Source: Phreatobacter stygius (GTDB taxonomy: Bacteria; Pseudomonadota; Alphaproteobacteria; Rhizobiales; Phreatobacteraceae). From it: a stretch of DNA of 64,000 nucleotides. Both the position numbers and the translations under genes were made by a program. Of the stretch, positions 51,067 to 60,154 are shown in pieces. The DNA is taken from NCBI RefSeq assembly GCF_005144885.1, contig NZ_CP039690.1, positions 682,001 to 746,000 of the forward strand, read 5' to 3'. Each line of letters opens with the position of its first letter. The first letter of the stretch is position 1. Below the pieces are notes generated by a model, which was not told where the DNA came from, made no database searches, and saw nothing but the letters and a program-made list of their open reading frames with translations.

Positions 51067-52710
51067 TCAGCTCCGCCCGCCCCAATTGCCGTTGGTGAAG
51101 TCCATCGCGAAGGCCGGCGAGGCCTTCCACTGGAGCGACTTCGGCTTGCCGGTGAACGTCGCGTTCTGATGCAGCACGGTATAGGCGGGATCTTCACGCT
51201 CGCAGATTTCCAGCATCCGCCGGAACATCTGCTTGCGCTCGGCCCGGTCCATGCTCGACTCGAGCCTGACCGACAGCCCGTTCATCTCGGCATTGGTCCA
51301 CTCGCCAACCTGCTGCTGCTGGCCGTTGGGGCCATGCTGCGCCACAAGCGATGAGACGGGATCGTTGAACGGCGCCGAATTCGACCAGTCGCGGACCGCG
51401 CGCGTCGGGGTCTTTTCGAGAATCTGCGCCCAGTTTTCCTTCATCTGGATCTCGATGTTGAGGCCGGCTTCGCGCCACATCTCGACCAGCACCTGGGCCG
51501 TCGCCGATTGATTGGTATAATAGTTGTTGAGCAGCCGATAGGGGATCGGATCGCCCTTGTAGCCGGCTTGCTTGACCAGATCGCGGGCCAGCTTGACATC
51601 GAAGTCCGGCACCTTCCAGTCGGCGACCAGCATGTCGGCGTAATAGTCCCACTGCAGGCCGCGCGGCACGACGGTGCGGCCCGACCACAGGGCGGCGACG
51701 ATCGCCTCGCGATCGATCGCATGGGTCATCGCGCGGCGGATCAGCGGATTGGCCAGCTGCGGATGGTTCTTGTCGAAAACGGTGAGGCGGTGATTGAGGA
51801 TGGTGCCGCCCTGAACCTCGAAGGCGCGGTTCTTTTCGATGTGCTCGATCTGATCGGGCGGAATGTCGCAGGCGAACTGAAACTCGCCGGACAACAGGCC
51901 GTTGATGCGCGATGCGACCTCCGGGATTTCCAGGAAGCGAATGCGCTTCAGCGGCGGCCGGCCGCCCCAATAGTCGTCATGCGCCTCGAGCAGCAGCACA
52001 TTGTCGGCCTTGAACTCCACCACCCGATAGGGCCCGGTGGTGACCGGCTTGCGCGCCCAGTCGAGATAGGACTGCGACTCGGCCCAATCGCGCCGGCTCA
52101 TGATCTGGCTGCCATAACGCGAGATGCGCCCCTCCAGCGTCACATCCGGCGTGCCGTTGACGAAGCGGACGGTATATTTGTCGACGATCTGCACGCCGAG
52201 GAGAGCCGGCCAGCCGCGCCGCGCGACCGCCGGGATCTCCGGCGGCAAATCCTTGCCCGACCGGCTGTTCGGCGCCTGCTCGGTAATCGAGATGGTGGTT
52301 CCCGCCGAAGGCTGGCTCTCGCCGAACATGCGCTCCTTGCCGAAGGAGAAGGCGACATCCTCGGCGGTCATCTCGTCGCCATTGTGGAATTTGACGCCGC
52401 GGCGGAGATTCAGCTCGATGGTCTTGTCGTCGATCCGCTTCCAGTCGGTCGCCAGCGACGGAACGGCCTCGAGCTTGCCGGTCCAGTTGCGGCCGATCAG
52501 GCCTTCCCACAAGGACGAGAAGAAGATCCGCTCGCCGACATTGGATTGCTCGCGCAGCACGTCGAGCGTGTTGGAATTCGAGACCTTCTGAACCGCGATG
52601 GTGATCGACGGCCTGTTGTCGGCCTGGCCGATCGCAAAGCGCGGAAGCAGCAGAGTGCCGGCGCTGCCGGCGGCGTAACCAAGGGCTGTGCGGCGGGTGA
52701 TGCGCGTCAT
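51067..52710 (-). CDS. ABC transporter substrate-binding protein, family 5 (peptide/nickel type)
   Basis: A 547-residue periplasmic binding protein of the DppA/OppA fold. The twin-arginine-like signal is ITRRTALGYAAGSAGTLLLP, cleaved near AIGQ. Family segments are LNLRRGVKFHNGDEMTAEDVAFSF (about residues 78-100), PVTTGPYRVVEF and IRRAMTHAIDREAIV. GGAG lies six bases before ATG 52710. No permease or ATPase gene is adjacent. It is 61 bp downstream of the phosphonate ester hydrolase gene, so the two may be co-transcribed and linked in substrate. Confidence 0.93.
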   Translation of the reverse strand: MTRITRRTALGYAAGSAGTLLLPRFAIGQADNRPSITIAVQKVSNSNTLDVLREQSNVGERIFFSSLWEGLIGRNWTGKLEAVPSLATDWKRIDDKTIELNLRRGVKFHNGDEMTAEDVAFSFGKERMFGESQPSAGTTISITEQAPNSRSGKDLPPEIPAVARRGWPALLGVQIVDKYTVRFVNGTPDVTLEGRISRYGSQIMSRRDWAESQSYLDWARKPVTTGPYRVVEFKADNVLLLEAHDDYWGGRPPLKRIRFLEIPEVASRINGLLSGEFQFACDIPPDQIEHIEKNRAFEVQGGTILNHRLTVFDKNHPQLANPLIRRAMTHAIDREAIVAALWSGRTVVPRGLQWDYYADMLVADWKVPDFDVKLARDLVKQAGYKGDPIPYRLLNNYYTNQSATAQVLVEMWREAGLNIEIQMKENWAQILEKTPTRAVRDWSNSAPFNDPVSSLVAQHGPNGQQQQVGEWTNAEMNGLSVRLESSMDRAERKQMFRRMLEICEREDPAYTVLHQNATFTGKPKSLQWKASPAFAMDFTNGNWGGRS

Positions 52711-52771
52711 GGTGATCTCCAAGAGGGCTGGAAGGCTGCCGGCGGGCGATGCCGCCGCTTATGCAATGGCG

Positions 52772-54352
52772 TCAGGTGACCGTCCGCAGGCGCACCGCGG
52801 CGCCCGATTGCGGATCGCGCCGCTCCAGGCCGTGAGGTGTCGAGCGGTAATGGGTGAGCGTCTTGTCGGCGTGGATCATTCGCCACGACAACATCTTCTG
52901 CGCGAAGCGGCGGACGAGGTCGGAATAGGCCGGGTCCTCGGCGAGATTGTTGAACTCGTCCGGATCGGCCTTGAGATCGAAGAACAGCGGCGGCAGCGCG
53001 GCGAAGTGCACGTATTTGTAGTCGGCATCCTGCACGACGCAGAGGCTGGCTTCGTCCATGTGCAGCTCGGCGCTCGTCTGCGCCGCCGAATAGTGCACAT
53101 CGCGAAAGTCATATTCGTAGTGCAGTTCGGTGCGCCAGTTCGCCGGACGTTCGCCGCGCACCAGCGGCAGCACCGAGCGGCCATCGCAGGCGCGCGGCGG
53201 CTCACCGCCGAGCCAGTCGATGATCGTCGGCATCACGTCGACGCTTTCGGTGAAGGCGCTTTCGGCCTGCCCGCGCGTGCCGGCGATATCAGGCGCCTTG
53301 ACGACGAGGGGAATGCGGAAGCTCTCGTCGTAGAAGCCGATCTTGCCGAGCAGGTGGTGGTCGCCGAGCTGCTCGCCATGGTCGCTGGTGAAGATGACCA
53401 GCGTGTCGTCCCATTGGCCGGTCTCGTCGAGAAAGGCGAAGACCCGGCCGAGACAATCGTCGATCTCGGTGATCAGGCCGCAATAGGTCGCCCGCATCTG
53501 GCGCAGCTCGGCCTCGCTCAGCGTATGGCCATGGCCCTCGGCGCCCTCGAAGAACGAGCCCTTGGCGATGGTGTCGATGTAGAATTTCAGCAGCGGATGC
53601 TGGGCTGCTTCGTCATCCCAATGTTTGGCGCGCACCGGCGCCGGCATGTCTTCCGGCCGGTACATGGCGTGATAGGGCGCGGGCGCGACGAACGGCGGAT
53701 GCGGCCGGTAATAGCCGAGATGCAGGAAGAACGGCTTGCCGTTCCGCCCCTTCAGATAGGTCAGCGCGCGCTCGGTGAAAAACGACGAGTCGGAATATTC
53801 CTTGGGCAGCCGCGACGGGCGCTCGGTCGCCCCCGGCACGGCATCTTCGCCTTCCGGCAGCCAGATCTCTTCGCGCCGCGGCGGCAGCTTGAAACCCTGC
53901 TGCTCGATCCAGCCGAAATAGCCGTCCATGTTCGGCTCGAACGCGCCAACCGAGCGAAAGCCGTCCATCAGGTCGCCGAGCACCAGGAAGCGCGGATCGT
54001 TCGGCGAGGTCGTGCGCGGGTCCGGCGCGGTGGTGGTGTAGCCGATCAGGGCCGGATCATAACCGAGCTCACGCAGCGCCTTGCCGAGGTTGAAGTGCCG
54101 GGCATCCAGCGGCACGGTGTTCTGCACCGCCCGGTGGTTCATCAGGTAGAGGCCGGTCAGGAGGCTGGCGCGTGCCGGGCCGCAGGGAACCGCGGTCGTC
54201 ACGTGATTCTCGAAGGTCACGCCTTCCCGGCACAGGCGATCGAGGTTGGGCGTGCGCAGGAACGGATCCTTGCCCTTGCGGCGCATCAGTTCGGGGATGA
54301 AATCCGCCCGCCATTGATCGACAACGATGAGCAATACGTTCCGTCGCGCCAA
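52772..54352 (-). CDS. pehA: Phosphonate monoester hydrolase / sulfatase-family enzyme
   Basis: A 526-residue alkaline-phosphatase-superfamily hydrolase closely resembling the Rhizobium and Burkholderia phosphonate monoester hydrolases. The metal ligand start is NVLLIVVDQWRADF, the formylglycine signature C-x-P-x-R is TAVPCGPARASLLTGLYL (about residue 58), the second metal site is IFTSDHGEQLGDHHLLGK (about 320), and YNTVPLD-like QNTVPLDARHFNLGKAL is typical of the group. The Cys must be converted to formylglycine by a maturase or by itself. Known members hydrolyse phosphonate monoesters, phosphodiesters and sulfate esters. No signal peptide; cytosolic. TTG 54352 is preferred, with GGAGG five bases upstream. 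Confidence 0.92.
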   Translation of the reverse strand: MARRNVLLIVVDQWRADFIPELMRRKGKDPFLRTPNLDRLCREGVTFENHVTTAVPCGPARASLLTGLYLMNHRAVQNTVPLDARHFNLGKALRELGYDPALIGYTTTAPDPRTTSPNDPRFLVLGDLMDGFRSVGAFEPNMDGYFGWIEQQGFKLPPRREEIWLPEGEDAVPGATERPSRLPKEYSDSSFFTERALTYLKGRNGKPFFLHLGYYRPHPPFVAPAPYHAMYRPEDMPAPVRAKHWDDEAAQHPLLKFYIDTIAKGSFFEGAEGHGHTLSEAELRQMRATYCGLITEIDDCLGRVFAFLDETGQWDDTLVIFTSDHGEQLGDHHLLGKIGFYDESFRIPLVVKAPDIAGTRGQAESAFTESVDVMPTIIDWLGGEPPRACDGRSVLPLVRGERPANWRTELHYEYDFRDVHYSAAQTSAELHMDEASLCVVQDADYKYVHFAALPPLFFDLKADPDEFNNLAEDPAYSDLVRRFAQKMLSWRMIHADKTLTHYRSTPHGLERRDPQSGAAVRLRTVT

Positions 54353-54504
54353 GACCGCCTCCAAGCTGAAGCCGTTCAGCTATGGGGTCTTCGCAACGGG
54401 CGGATGACAGGCCGGTGGCATCGATGCGAGGTCCACAGGAATGCCCGGAAGACAAATCCTCCGACGGTCAGCCCGATCGACCGAAGCCGTGCGGCGCACC
54501 CGCG

Positions 54505-56493
54505 TCAGGTGTCGAACAGGAAATCGTGCCGGGTGAGCTCATAAGGCCGCACGCCGGTGAGTTCGATCCGGTCGTCGCCGACCTGCACCATCGTGTTGCC
54601 ATGGTCGCCCCAGATCTTCACGTGGCGAAAGTCCAGGCGGCCGGCATTTTCAAACACCAGCATGTCGATGCCGGGATCGAAATCGGTGATCCGGGCCTTG
54701 GTGGCGCCGAGGTCGAACACGAAGCGATCCGCGCCGTCATGGCCGGTCATCGTCTGCCTGCCGGTTCCGGCGAACAGGTAGTCGCCCTGCGGGCCGCCGA
54801 TCAACGTGTCGTTGCCATTGGAGCCGATGACGATCTGGCGGGCTTCGGGATCTTCGGACGCCACGCCGCCGGCAAGGCCGGTGTGCCGCACATAGGTGAC
54901 GAAGACATCGTCCTGGATATGTTTGGTGTCGGTATTGCGCAGAATGATATCGGCCAGCGTCGTGTCCTTGATCGCCGACAAGGTCCTGGAATCGAACCCC
55001 TGATTCTCGAACCACAGCCGGTCGCCGTCGCGCAGCGCCTCGAACTGCAGCGTCATGATGGTCCGGAAGGTTTCGCCGACCAGCGCGCCGGCCACGTGAT
55101 TTTCCGAAAGGCCGCCGGTCCACAGGCCGACATTGTTGACATGGCCATAAGCCGCTTTCAGTCCGGCCAGCGTCTCCGGGTCGCTGGTGATCTGGGCGAA
55201 ATCGGTATAGCGGGCGAGGCCGAGCGCTTCACGGGTCTGGTTCAGCGTGCCGAGGCCAAGGTCGCGCGCACGCTGGATATTGATCGCCGCGAGATCCAGG
55301 GACACCGGCGGATCGGCGAGAAAATTGCGCAGGTCGTCGACGATACGCGCATCGAGCGCCTGTGACGGATCGGCGGCCAGATGGCGCAATTGTCCGTCGG
55401 CGCCGCCATTGTCGATGAAATTTGCCGCCGGCTGGAAGAACACGTCTTTCAGGTCTTCCTCGGAGCCGGCGATGACCTGGCCGTTTTCCGCAAGGCCTTC
55501 GGTCTCGCCCGACACGATCGAATGGCCGAAACGGAACGCCGCGGCGACAAATTCCAGCGACAGATGCGGATCGACAGTTGCGTCATAACCCGCATAGGGC
55601 GTGAGCGCGTTCTTGCCGAGCAGGTTCGGCAGGAATTCCGAATAGGTGATGTTGGCGATTTCCGCCGACACGATCGCGCGGGCATGGTCGTAGAGCTTGT
55701 CGCCGCTCCAGGCCGGATGCTCGCGGTGCAGCCTGTCGACCTGATAATTGTGTTCGCGCACGAACAGCGTCTGCAGCGCGGTGAGCGCCGGATTTTCCGC
55801 GGCGCGGCCATCGCCGGCGACCACCATGCCGTTGACGATGGGCAGATTGTTGCCCGGCGACGTCGCCATATGGCCGTCGGCGGTGCGCAGGCTGGCGGCG
55901 GTCGCGGCGTTCGACCCATAGACCATCGAGGCATCGAGCCAGGCGCTGTTGGAATTGATCGCCATGGCCGGACGGGATGTGCCCGCGCCGGTGGCCGGAT
56001 CGATGACCGCGCGGGTGATCGGAATGATCGTGCCGGGGGCAAACACCGGATCGCCGGCGGGAACCACGACGCTGATGTCGTTGACGCCGTCGGTCCGGGT
56101 CAGCGTCAAGTCGTGATCGATGAACTGGCCCCAGGCATACATGAAGGCGGAAACCCCTTCCGGGTTCGCCACGTCAGGGTCGCCGGCGCCGACCACGAGA
56201 TTGCTGATGGTGCGGGCATTGTTGCCGCCGAGCGGCGCCGAAATGCCGTCGGCGAAATGCGCCGGGCCAAGCCGCGCGAATTCGGTGCCGGCGGCGTTGA
56301 GATCGGCGTCGGATCGATTGTTCTGCGAACCGTCGAAGCTTCGGTATTCCATTTTTCCCGGCTGCGGCCCCGGTTGCCACGGCGGACAGTGCGGCGATTG
56401 GTGCGCGAAAAAGAAGTGGTCGGCAAAATCGCCGAAGTCGAAATCGTCCTGGTCGCGGTCCTTGTGTCCCCAGGTCCACTTGAACTGACGCAT
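54505..56493 (-). CDS. Animal-type heme peroxidase with RTX (type I secretion) C-terminus
   Basis: A 662-residue secreted peroxidase. The heme peroxidase domain fills about residues 40-520: distal His in YAWGQFIDHDLTLTRTDG, the conserved VREHNYQVDRLHREHP, and proximal His in FRFGHSIVSGE. Residues about 570-662 hold hemolysin-type Gly/Asp repeats (IGSNGNDTLIGGPQGDYLFAG; GHDGADRFVFDLG...ITDFDPGIDMLVF), the usual signal for type I export. There is no N-terminal signal peptide. ATG 56493 has AAGGA seven bases upstream. The N-terminus is His/Asp-rich. The secretion genes are not in this window. Confidence 0.92.
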   Translation of the reverse strand: MRQFKWTWGHKDRDQDDFDFGDFADHFFFAHQSPHCPPWQPGPQPGKMEYRSFDGSQNNRSDADLNAAGTEFARLGPAHFADGISAPLGGNNARTISNLVVGAGDPDVANPEGVSAFMYAWGQFIDHDLTLTRTDGVNDISVVVPAGDPVFAPGTIIPITRAVIDPATGAGTSRPAMAINSNSAWLDASMVYGSNAATAASLRTADGHMATSPGNNLPIVNGMVVAGDGRAAENPALTALQTLFVREHNYQVDRLHREHPAWSGDKLYDHARAIVSAEIANITYSEFLPNLLGKNALTPYAGYDATVDPHLSLEFVAAAFRFGHSIVSGETEGLAENGQVIAGSEEDLKDVFFQPAANFIDNGGADGQLRHLAADPSQALDARIVDDLRNFLADPPVSLDLAAINIQRARDLGLGTLNQTREALGLARYTDFAQITSDPETLAGLKAAYGHVNNVGLWTGGLSENHVAGALVGETFRTIMTLQFEALRDGDRLWFENQGFDSRTLSAIKDTTLADIILRNTDTKHIQDDVFVTYVRHTGLAGGVASEDPEARQIVIGSNGNDTLIGGPQGDYLFAGTGRQTMTGHDGADRFVFDLGATKARITDFDPGIDMLVFENAGRLDFRHVKIWGDHGNTMVQVGDDRIELTGVRPYELTRHDFLFDT

Positions 56494-56508
56494 TGGAGGG
56501 TCCTTGTT

Positions 56509-56561
56509 TTGCAATTGCGACCTATTTGCAATTACTTTCACCAATGCGACGCATTTGCAAT
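56509..56561. promoter_or_regulatory. TTGCAAT repeats and AATGCG-A-CGCATT dyad upstream of the peroxidase
   Basis: TTGCAAT occurs at 56509, 56526 and 56555, and AATGCGACGCATT (56543-56555) is a perfect 6+1+6 palindrome. The cluster starts 16 bp upstream of the peroxidase start, so it probably contains the promoter and regulator sites. Confidence 0.5.
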
Positions 56562-56650
56562 AAGGAAGTCAGCCCCGCAACGGCCGCTGCGTCGAAGTCG
56601 GCGCCATGCAGCTTGCCGCCGTCTTGGTCGGCCGCGGTGAAGCCCATGCA

Positions 56651-56678
56651 AAAGCCCGCCGGGCGGCCGGCGGGCTTT
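56651..56678 (-). terminator. Intrinsic terminator after the autotransporter gene
   Basis: A perfect 12-bp stem AAAGCCCGCCGG / CCGGCGGGCTTT with a GCGG loop, followed on the minus strand by a T-run. It lies 70 bp past the autotransporter stop and insulates the peroxidase promoter. Confidence 0.82.
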
Positions 56679-56748
56679 CTTCGTTCGGTCAGCGGGAGCG
56701 GTCAGGAGGCAAGAGCGCTCCTGCCGCCGCCTGGCGACGGTGCCGATC

Positions 56749-59370
56749 TCACCAGGAGTAGCGCAGTCCCGCATTGGCGCGGATCGCCTGGTGGCGCGTG
56801 CCGAGTTCGCCATCGATGCTGGTCGTCAGGCGAACGCCGCCGGAGAGCCTCAGCTCGGCGCCGATGGTCGCGAGCGCGGTGTGCGTCGAGGGCCTGGCGC
56901 CGAACACCGTGAAGGCCGAATTGGCCAGCGTCTGGAACTGGGCTCCGACCGACCTGTCGGCCGTCGCCTGATAGGCCCAGGCGAGCCGGCCATAGGTGTG
57001 GAGGTCGCCCGCCTCGAGCCGCGTGTGGCCGTCGAGGCGCATGCCGAGCTCGGTGCGCACGGTGGTGGCGGTCTTCGCAGCATAGTTCAGCGCGAAGGCG
57101 CCGCCGCCGGCCTGGGTGGTCTCGCCGTAGCGCGGCGCCGAATAGCCGATGGCCTCCAGCGCGGCATAGGGCGTCCAGCCGAAGGCCGCCGCCTTGAAGC
57201 GCCAGCCGGCCTCGACCCGGCCGCCATAGGTCTGGGCGGTGACACGCGAGGCATAGGTCTCTGCGGTCGCCATGGCGACGCTGCGGGTCACGTCGAAGCT
57301 GTTCCAGCCATAGGCCAGGGCCGCCGAGACGTAACCGTCGCCGATCCGCGTCGAACCATAGAGGCCGGCCTGGAACAGATCACCGGTGCCGGAGCCGCGC
57401 GCGGTGCCCAGCCCGAAATTGGTGCCGCCGCCGGCGAGTGCGAAGCCGACCATGGTATCCGGGGTCAGGCGCTTGTCGGCACCGGCCGCAAGACCGAACA
57501 GACCGCCTGATGTCGCGGCCGATCCAGTCGCGCCATCGCCGCCGATCTTGTTGGATTGGGCGAAAGCTTTGGTCCAGACGCTCCAGCCCTGGTCCGCCGC
57601 CACCGGCCGGGGCCGGCCGTGCGAAAGATCGGCCATCTGGATCAGCGAGGGCGCGGTGCCGCCGGCCGTGGCGCCGCGGGCGCCGGCCATCGGATCGAGC
57701 ATCATGTTGAGGAACAGGCTGGCGGCGCCGAAGGCGGCGGTCTGGGTGCCGGTCGCGGCTTCGCCGGAGAGCCCGTTGAGGCCCGTGACCATGCCCGCCT
57801 GGGATTGCAGATAGAGCGGCAGGAACGCCGAGCCATTGGCACCGCCCATGACCGCGCGGTCCATGGCCCCCGCGACATTGCGCGTGTTGCGGGATGCACC
57901 GGTCGGCAGGAGCGGGCTGATCATGTTCGGGTCGAGCGTCAGCGTCACCTCGTTGGTGCCATAGGCCAGGGTGGTGCGGACCGCACCGAACGAGCCCCAT
58001 GACGACATCCTGTCGAAGGTGCCGGTAATTCCGCCGGCTGCCGTCAGGATGGTATAGCGGGTGCCGAACTGGAATCCCGTGCCGACGGGGATGAGGGCGA
58101 GGTTGCCCGCGAGCGTCGCCGTGCCGCCGACGGCGAGACGGTCGGCACCGGTGGCCGACACATTGATGTACAATGATCCCCTGCTCGAGAAGGTGGCATT
58201 GCCCGACACGTTCAAGGTGCCGATCTCATTGCCGCCCGCTACCGCGGTCCAGGTGTAGAAGGCGCCGGGAGCGACGACGCCGTTGGCGTTCAGGGTCGCC
58301 AGCGTGCCGGTACCGGCAATCACGCCCATGGCGACCTCGGTCGTGCCGCCAAGCGCTCCATTGACGATGAGCGCGCCACCATTGACGCGCGTGGTGCCGG
58401 TGAAGCCCGAACTGTCGGCCGTCAGGATCGTCGCGCCAGCATAGTGCTCGATCTTGCCGGCGCCCGCGATCACGGGTTCGAACCGGTAGTCCGCCCAGGT
58501 CCAGTGACTGAAGACGAGCTTTCCGGAACCATTGAGAACGACCTGGTCCGCTGCCAGTGTTCCGGCGCCGACCATTCCGGAATAGGGTTCGGAACCGATG
58601 ATCAGGCTGCCGGTGCCGGGAGCACCGCCGACCGTGACGGACGAACCCGCGGTAACCGAGACATGGCCGCCATCGGCAATGGTGAGCGAGCCCGCGCCTC
58701 CGCTGCCGATCCTGATTTCGCCGGTGTTCCAGGTCGAGCCGGGCCCGCTGACCGTCACTTTGCCCGTGCCGAATGGAGCCGTGTCCGAGATGTGGCCGAA
58801 GAGGCTGTTCACCGTCGCGCCGTCGGTGATGTTGAGGACGCCGTTCCCGGTCCAGCCGACCGTGATGCCCGTGAGGTTGTTCCAGGTCGAGCTTGGCCCA
58901 CTGACATTCACCGTGCCAGACCCACCCGCAGCACTGCCGATGGCGCTCGCGATGGTGGTTTCGACGGTGGCGCCGCCCGAAATATCGAGACGGCCGATAC
59001 CTGACGAGCCGACATAGAGGAACCCGGTAGACCACCGGGAGCCGGCGCCATCGACCGTCGCCGTTCCGTTGCCCCCTGGCATCGTGCCGAGCTGAGCGCC
59101 ACCGGTGGTTGCCGTGCCGCCGCCGGTGATGGTCAGCGCGCCGGTAGCGAACAAGCCGATATTGACTACGCCGGGGTTCGTCCATGTCGTGGCCCCGCCC
59201 GGAGGGGGAGGAGTGACATCGCCGGTGGCGGAGACGCTCTGGGCCGCGGCCGGGCCGCTTGTCATCAGGCCGAGGGCCAGTAGCGAACAGCCGGTAAGGG
59301 CCTTCAAACGCAGCGTGGACGGAGCGCGCTTCGCGTCGCTCCGCCGGTCCGATATCCAGTTCATGGTCAT
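56749..59370 (-). CDS. Autotransporter (type Va) with beta-helix passenger
   Basis: An 873-residue outer-membrane autotransporter. The extended signal peptide (RRSDAKRAPSTLRLKALTGCSLLALGLM, cleaved near AAAQ) is followed by a Gly/Thr/Ser-rich passenger of beta-helix repeats (VDGAGSRWSTG..., VSGPSSTWNNLTGITVG, VSGPGSTWNTGEIRIG: a repeating V-x-G-x-G/S-S-x-W motif). From about residue 590 comes the 12-strand barrel (WSVWTKAFAQSNKIG...) ending in GLRYSW, the aromatic C-terminus recognised by the Bam machinery. No catalytic triad is visible, so adhesion is more likely than proteolysis. ATG 59370 is the likely start; ATG 59364 and TTG 59379 are alternatives. Confidence 0.92.
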   Translation of the reverse strand: MTMNWISDRRSDAKRAPSTLRLKALTGCSLLALGLMTSGPAAAQSVSATGDVTPPPPGGATTWTNPGVVNIGLFATGALTITGGGTATTGGAQLGTMPGGNGTATVDGAGSRWSTGFLYVGSSGIGRLDISGGATVETTIASAIGSAAGGSGTVNVSGPSSTWNNLTGITVGWTGNGVLNITDGATVNSLFGHISDTAPFGTGKVTVSGPGSTWNTGEIRIGSGGAGSLTIADGGHVSVTAGSSVTVGGAPGTGSLIIGSEPYSGMVGAGTLAADQVVLNGSGKLVFSHWTWADYRFEPVIAGAGKIEHYAGATILTADSSGFTGTTRVNGGALIVNGALGGTTEVAMGVIAGTGTLATLNANGVVAPGAFYTWTAVAGGNEIGTLNVSGNATFSSRGSLYINVSATGADRLAVGGTATLAGNLALIPVGTGFQFGTRYTILTAAGGITGTFDRMSSWGSFGAVRTTLAYGTNEVTLTLDPNMISPLLPTGASRNTRNVAGAMDRAVMGGANGSAFLPLYLQSQAGMVTGLNGLSGEAATGTQTAAFGAASLFLNMMLDPMAGARGATAGGTAPSLIQMADLSHGRPRPVAADQGWSVWTKAFAQSNKIGGDGATGSAATSGGLFGLAAGADKRLTPDTMVGFALAGGGTNFGLGTARGSGTGDLFQAGLYGSTRIGDGYVSAALAYGWNSFDVTRSVAMATAETYASRVTAQTYGGRVEAGWRFKAAAFGWTPYAALEAIGYSAPRYGETTQAGGGAFALNYAAKTATTVRTELGMRLDGHTRLEAGDLHTYGRLAWAYQATADRSVGAQFQTLANSAFTVFGARPSTHTALATIGAELRLSGGVRLTTSIDGELGTRHQAIRANAGLRYSW

Positions 59371-59750
59371 GCTGATCAATGCCCTCGGAGGCCGCGATCC
59401 GCCGCCTCCACCCCTGCCTGCACTCGCCGCGTCGCCGTGAATCCGGCGAGGCAGCTTCCGTCTCCGGTCATTGCCAAGCCGCGCGCCTTGGTGGCTCGCG
59501 ATTCACAATCCCCGTACCGTGATGACAAGGCGCGTGATCATGTGTCAAATTCATTGATATCAAAATGTAATGAGTTAATCGCATAAGCGCCCTCAACCCA
59601 CCCCGATCCGGCATAGCGGCCAGCTCCTCGCCGCGACCCGCAGGTTGACCGGGTCAAGATCCCGAAACGCTCGCGCCCAAAATGCCAAGAACCCTGGCCG
59701 AGGCCGGGGTTCCAGGCATATCAGGAGAAGCGATGGATAAGGCTTCAAGG
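59371..59750. other. 380-bp intergenic region with autotransporter promoter
   Basis: No gene is seen. The middle part (59535-59590) is AT-rich and contains TTGATATCAA-like symmetry (ATTGATATCAAAAT); it may carry the promoter of the leftward autotransporter gene. The remainder is GC-rich without clear structure. Confidence 0.5.
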
Positions 59751-60017
59751 TCAGTCGCAGACGCGGACCGTGCGGCGCACCGGGCCGTAGGGCGTGTCGA
59801 CCCACTGGCGGGTCATGTAGCAGTCGCCATAGGCCGGCGCCGCATAGGCGTTCGAATTGGCGATGGCGAGAGCAGCGCCACCGACCACGACACCGGCGGC
59901 GAGAGCGCCGAGGCCGAAACCGATGCCGCGGCCGCGGGCTTCGGCCTGGGGAGCGGTGGCGAAGGTCAGGGCGGAGACGGCGAGGGCAGCGAGAGCGAGG
60001 GTCTTGAAGCGGGTCAT
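59751..60017 (-). CDS. Small exported protein with Gly-rich hydrophobic core (88 aa)
   Basis: The signal peptide MTRFKTLALAALAVSALTF ends near QAEA. The mature part has RGRGIGFGLGALAAGVVVGGAALAIA and a C-terminal domain with two Cys (YGDCYMTRQWVDTPYGPVRRTVRVCD). Short proteins with the ending Y-x-C-x-x-x-R-x-W-x-D-x-x-G-x-x-x-R-x-V-x-V-C are common in Hyphomicrobiales, of unknown function, probably periplasmic or envelope-associated. GGAG lies six bases before ATG 60017. Confidence 0.82.
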   Translation of the reverse strand: MTRFKTLALAALAVSALTFATAPQAEARGRGIGFGLGALAAGVVVGGAALAIANSNAYAAPAYGDCYMTRQWVDTPYGPVRRTVRVCD

Positions 60018-60154
60018 GGTGATCTCCCATCGGTTCCGCGAGGGGCTCCAGCGCCCCGGTCCTCCATGGGTCGCGGCCAACAGAAAAAAGGTTCAGGAGC
60101 CGAGGCGGCTTTTTCCTGCGGGTCGGGAAAGATGAGTACACGACCTGGCCCCCA

